Source of the DNA: an uncultured Hyphomicrobiales bacterium
Lineage (GTDB): Bacteria > Pseudomonadota > Alphaproteobacteria > Rhizobiales > Ancalomicrobiaceae
NCBI GenBank assembly: GCA_903930435.1
Contig: CAIYYN010000003.1
Location: 1-44,833, forward strand
DNA: 44,833 bases
Reading direction: 5' to 3'
Below, piece after piece: positions 42,175 to 44,833 of this stretch (position 1 is the stretch's first letter; each line of letters begins with the position of its first letter). Both the position numbers and the translations under genes were made by a program. The notes under the pieces are model-generated. The model was not told the DNA's origin. It searched no databases and saw only the letters and a list, made by a program, of their open reading frames with translations.

Positions 42175-42825
42175 ATGACAACCGATAGCGATCTGCAAAC
42201 CCGCGTCTTGGCTGAATTGGCCTGGCAGCCGAGGATCATATCGGGCCATGTCGGCGTCACTGCAAAAGCCGGTGTTGTGACTCTGACCGGCCATGTTGAG
42301 ACCTATGTGCAGAAAATCGCTGCCGAGAAGGCCGCCCTGCACGTTCGTGGCGTTAGCGCCGTCGTCCAAGAAATCCGCGTGCGGCTGTCTTCTGGCATCA
42401 GCCATGACGATGACGATATTGCCGCTGCTGCTGCCGAGCGTCTCGCATGGGACGGAAGGTTGCCAAATGATGGTATCGTCGCTAGCGTCGAACAGGGATG
42501 GGTCACGCTCACGGGTGAAGTCGGCTGGCAATATCAGAAGCAAGATGCCGAACGTGATGTCCACGGGCTATCGGGCGTCATCGGCATTTCGAACCATATC
42601 TCGCTGACGCCCCGCGTCAATGCAATCAATCTTGAAGATGATATCAAACGCGCACTTCGGCGTTCTTGGCTCTTCGATAAGGAAGGCGTGATGGTTCATG
42701 TCGACGGCGGTAAGGTCACGCTATCCGGCTCCGCACTCTCCAGCGACGAACGAGATCTAGCAGTCACAACCGCCTGGTCGGCACCAGGCACGACTGACGT
42801 TGTGAACGATATCACTATCGCCTGA
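42175..42825 (+). CDS. BON-domain protein with three BON repeats
   Basis: A 216-residue protein. Three tandem BON domains occupy about residues 5-72, 79-145 and 152-216, each ending in the diagnostic pattern GVVTLTGHV, GWVTLTGEV or GKVTLSGSA. It has no signal peptide, unlike OsmY, so it is predicted to be cytoplasmic. Soluble BON proteins of this kind are common near Hsp20, Dps and universal-stress genes in alphaproteobacteria. The ATG at 42175 follows GAGGAG by 6 nt. It probably binds membranes or small ligands under stress; the precise role is unknown. Confidence 0.9.
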   Translation: MTTDSDLQTRVLAELAWQPRIISGHVGVTAKAGVVTLTGHVETYVQKIAAEKAALHVRGVSAVVQEIRVRLSSGISHDDDDIAAAAAERLAWDGRLPNDGIVASVEQGWVTLTGEVGWQYQKQDAERDVHGLSGVIGISNHISLTPRVNAINLEDDIKRALRRSWLFDKEGVMVHVDGGKVTLSGSALSSDERDLAVTTAWSAPGTTDVVNDITIA

Positions 42826-43027
42826 TTTGGCACTTTCGCAGCAACTCCTGGCTTGCCACTCACTGGCCCGATTTCAAATCAGGCCTCCGCTTTTCTGCCG
42901 TTGTATGAGACCGGTTCAATAGGGCCGAGTCGCTCTGGGTAGATTCCGATCCTGCTCGCCTGCCTGTCATTCGGCCTAAGGTGGTGCCTTGGCCGGACGT
43001 GCGGCTTCAGCTGCAAGCGTGGTACCC

Positions 43028-44521
43028 GTGTCAAACGTCTCCAACAAGCGCCAGTCAGACACTTATCCAGCAAGGTGCTTGGTCATGCTAACGACCGCGG
43101 TAATGGCTGTCTGTCTTGTTGGCTGCTCGGTCGGCCCGGACTATTCCGGTGCAGGGCTGGTCGTCCCGACCCACTTTTCCGCAGACAATAAGACCCTTGT
43201 CCCGCGCAGCGATCTGTCAAGGTGGTGGGAGACGTTTCACGATCCCGTCCTGAATAGACTCGTCGACGAAGCGGTTGACGAAAATCTCAATGTCGCTTCC
43301 GCCAAAGCTCGAATTCGTGAAGCGCGCGCGACCCGTCGACTTGCGGTCGGCGGTCTTTTCCCAGTCGTTACTGGTGATGTGGCCGGAACAGAAACCAAAC
43401 TGCCCGGAAAGAATAAGGGGGCTCCATCCTGGCTGTTTCAGGCGGGTTTTGATGCATCCTGGGAATTGGATTTGTTCGGCGGCCAACGCCGGACGATCGA
43501 AGCGGCGACCTATGGAGTGGAAGCCGCCGACGCAGATCTGCGAGGCACCTTGCTCACTTTGATCGGCGATATCTGCACCAACTATATCGCCCTACGCGGC
43601 ACCGAGGCTCGCATTGCACTTGCCAAACGGACAGCCGTCTCGCAGCGTCAGACAGTTGCATTGACCAAGTCTCTGCTCGACGCAGGCTCGAGTTCAGAGC
43701 TGGACCTCGCCAATGCGACCGCCCTGGCCAGCTCGACCGAAGCCGTCGTTCCGCAATTGGTGCAAACCCGTGCAGAAGCGATCCACCGGCTCGGCATCCT
43801 GCTGGGTCGCGAGCCCGGCGCATTGCTGGAACGACTCGATCAGGCCAGGCCGCTGCCTCAACCCCATGACAGTTTACGCCCTGGACTTCCCGCCGATCTT
43901 TTATCCCGTCGTCCTGATATCGCGATGGCTGAGCGTCAGCTTGCGCAAGCAACAGCGAAAATCGGGATAGCCGACGCCGCGCTTTATCCCAGCGTCAGCC
44001 TGACTGGAACAATTGCAAGTTCTGCCAACCGGATAGGCAGTCTTGGGCGCGGTTCCTCCATTGGCTGGATGTGGGGGCCAACATTAACAGTTCCACTCCT
44101 GAATGGGGGAGTTTTGGTCGCGGCGGTCGAGGTTGCTGATGCACAGCGCGACGAAGCCCGCCTTGCGCTTCAATCGGCTGTGTTGACGGCGCTGGAAGAC
44201 GTGGAAAACGCACTTGTTCTGAAAACACAGGAGCGGATACGTGCCGGGCAGCTTGCAAAATCCGCAGGTGCCTATCGTGAGGTTGACAGATTATCCAAGA
44301 AGCTTTGGCAAGCCGGTTCCGTGCCGTTCCTCAACGTGCTCGACGCCGAGCGCTCACTCTATTCCGCGGACGATGCGCTGATCCAAAGTCGGATGCTAAT
44401 TTCAACTGATACGATTTCGCTTGCCAAGGCCCTTGGCGGCGGATGGGACGACCCCATCACTGTCGACAAGCCCTTGGTCGTTGATGGCAACACTGGCCCT
44501 CACTTGGCGGTCGCGCAATGA
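43028..44521 (+). CDS. Outer-membrane efflux lipoprotein, NodT/OprM family
   Basis: About 497 residues. The lipobox LVGCSVGPDY follows a hydrophobic segment, and WWETFHDPVLNRLVDEA is the typical first helix of NodT-type channels. Two OEP repeats follow, including RADLLSRRPDI-like sequence (LPADLLSRRPDIAMAERQL) and SIGWMWGPTLTVPLLNGG. It forms the trimeric outer-membrane duct of a tripartite efflux pump. The start is uncertain: GTG at 43028 is chosen, TTG at 42989 and ATG at 43085 are alternatives, and none has a strong ribosome site. Its stop overlaps the start of the membrane fusion protein gene. Confidence 0.9.
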   Translation: MSNVSNKRQSDTYPARCLVMLTTAVMAVCLVGCSVGPDYSGAGLVVPTHFSADNKTLVPRSDLSRWWETFHDPVLNRLVDEAVDENLNVASAKARIREARATRRLAVGGLFPVVTGDVAGTETKLPGKNKGAPSWLFQAGFDASWELDLFGGQRRTIEAATYGVEAADADLRGTLLTLIGDICTNYIALRGTEARIALAKRTAVSQRQTVALTKSLLDAGSSSELDLANATALASSTEAVVPQLVQTRAEAIHRLGILLGREPGALLERLDQARPLPQPHDSLRPGLPADLLSRRPDIAMAERQLAQATAKIGIADAALYPSVSLTGTIASSANRIGSLGRGSSIGWMWGPTLTVPLLNGGVLVAAVEVADAQRDEARLALQSAVLTALEDVENALVLKTQERIRAGQLAKSAGAYREVDRLSKKLWQAGSVPFLNVLDAERSLYSADDALIQSRMLISTDTISLAKALGGGWDDPITVDKPLVVDGNTGPHLAVAQ

Positions 44522-44715
44522 ATGCTCCCAGTCCCGTTCCGCAGGCGACAGACATCAAACCCAAGCAAAAGCGGCTGTCGATCATTGTGAAGGTGGCGAT
44601 TGCCTTGGCCATCGTCGCTCTTGCTGTGGGTGCCTGGGCTTGGTGGGATTACGCCCACCGCGACCCATTGGCTGGTATCCTGACCGCTCAGGTTGGCCTG
44701 CTGCCGGTTTCGTAG
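44518..44715 (+). pseudogene. Membrane fusion protein (HlyD/EmrA-like), truncated by insertion
   Basis: The ATG overlaps the efflux-channel stop (ATGA), so this is the coupled second gene of the pump. The 65 codons show a Lys-rich cytoplasmic start (KPKQKRL), one membrane helix (about 22-43, ending WAWWDYAHRD) and the beginning of the periplasmic part. The frame then ends at a TAG at 44713, where IS3-family sequence starts. A normal fusion protein has 350-400 residues. The rest is presumably on the far side of the element, outside the window. Confidence 0.8.
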
Positions 44716-44833
44716 ACACCCACTTAAGCTTATCGAGCTTTCTGCTCGAACTCGACGGGGCTGATATAGCCCAATGTCGAGTGCCTGCGCACCACGTTGT
44801 AGAAGCGTTCGATGTAGTCGAACACGTCTGCCC
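44711..44833 (-). mobile_element. IS3-family insertion sequence, one end (continues off window)
   Basis: The right edge carries the 3' end of an IS3-type transposase on the - strand plus a short non-coding end (about 44711-44729, TAGACACCCACTTAAGC). The exact terminal inverted repeat and target duplication cannot be defined without the other end. The insertion interrupts the membrane fusion protein gene. Confidence 0.75.
44730..44833 (-). CDS. IS3-family transposase (OrfB), C-terminal fragment in window
   Basis: The last 33 or so codons read DVFDYIERFYNVVRRHSTLG then YISPVEFEQKAR and a TAA at 44730-44732. FDYIExFYNxxRRHSTLGYxSPxxFE is the conserved end of the IS3 DDE integrase domain; the final catalytic Glu of DDE lies just outside. 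The upstream part of the gene is beyond position 44833. Confidence 0.9.
   Translation of the reverse strand, partial: ADVFDYIERFYNVVRRHSTLGYISPVEFEQKAR

Noticed and set aside
42972-42995. CGGCCTAAGG/CCTTGGCCG hairpin before the efflux channel gene
   Set aside because: One bulge, no T run, and overlap with a possible alternative start of the gene; too weak to call a terminator.

Overview
The window looks like accessory chromosome of an alphaproteobacterium. The evidence is an inositol transporter of Caulobacter IatP/IatA/IbpA type, a three-gene proton-translocating transhydrogenase (pntAA/pntAB/pntB), TRAP permeases with fused small and large subunits, a DUF1236 protein, and GC-rich coding sequence separated by strikingly AT-rich gaps. 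The order (Rhizobiales, Rhodospirillales or other) cannot be fixed from the sequence.

Layout. Positions 1-602 are the trailer end of a type I-C-like CRISPR array that runs off the left edge; it abuts a small secreted-protein gene whose C-terminus looks cut short. Positions 995-2714 are decayed + strand sugar genes: an ABC-ATPase/Gfo-Idh chimera and a broken epimerase. Positions 2750-12828 (- strand) are a myo-inositol operon read ibpA'-iatA-iatP-iolH-iolG-iolC-iolD-iolE. Its first gene, the binding protein, is cut in half and abuts the 5'-truncated remains of a divergent Gfo/Idh oxidoreductase, so the original divergent promoter region appears to be deleted. iolB and iolA are not in the window.

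Positions 14004-23012 are a sugar-acid locus: a GntR/FCD regulator, a TRAP system and a D-2-hydroxyacid dehydrogenase on the - strand, and divergently a second TRAP system plus a ManD/RspA-type dehydratase. Positions 23013-26960 are sparse: a patatin lipoprotein, a tiny Ala/His-rich protein and a DUF1236 protein, the last two sharing upstream sequence elements.

Positions 27023-40509 (- strand) form a run of nine redox genes: Zn-alcohol dehydrogenase, semialdehyde dehydrogenase, PntAA/PntAB/PntB, an OxlT-like MFS carrier, a GltD-like Fe-S flavoprotein, pyruvate:ferredoxin oxidoreductase (NifJ) and a dihydroorotate-dehydrogenase-like protein. Only the last three are tightly coupled. The run is headed by a nested AT-rich inverted repeat. 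Together it would connect pyruvate oxidation, ferredoxin, NAD(P)H and alcohol/aldehyde interconversion, plausibly for low-oxygen or redox-stress conditions. Next to it are stress genes: Dps, a helical phasin-like protein and a three-BON-domain protein. The right edge holds a NodT-type outer-membrane efflux lipoprotein and a membrane-fusion-protein gene broken after about 60 codons by the end of an IS3-family element.

The features most worth a second look are the NifJ/GltD-like/DHOD-like module and its operon, the deletion at the head of the inositol operon, the nested inverted repeat at 40534-40614, and the shared elements upstream of the two small envelope or stress genes.
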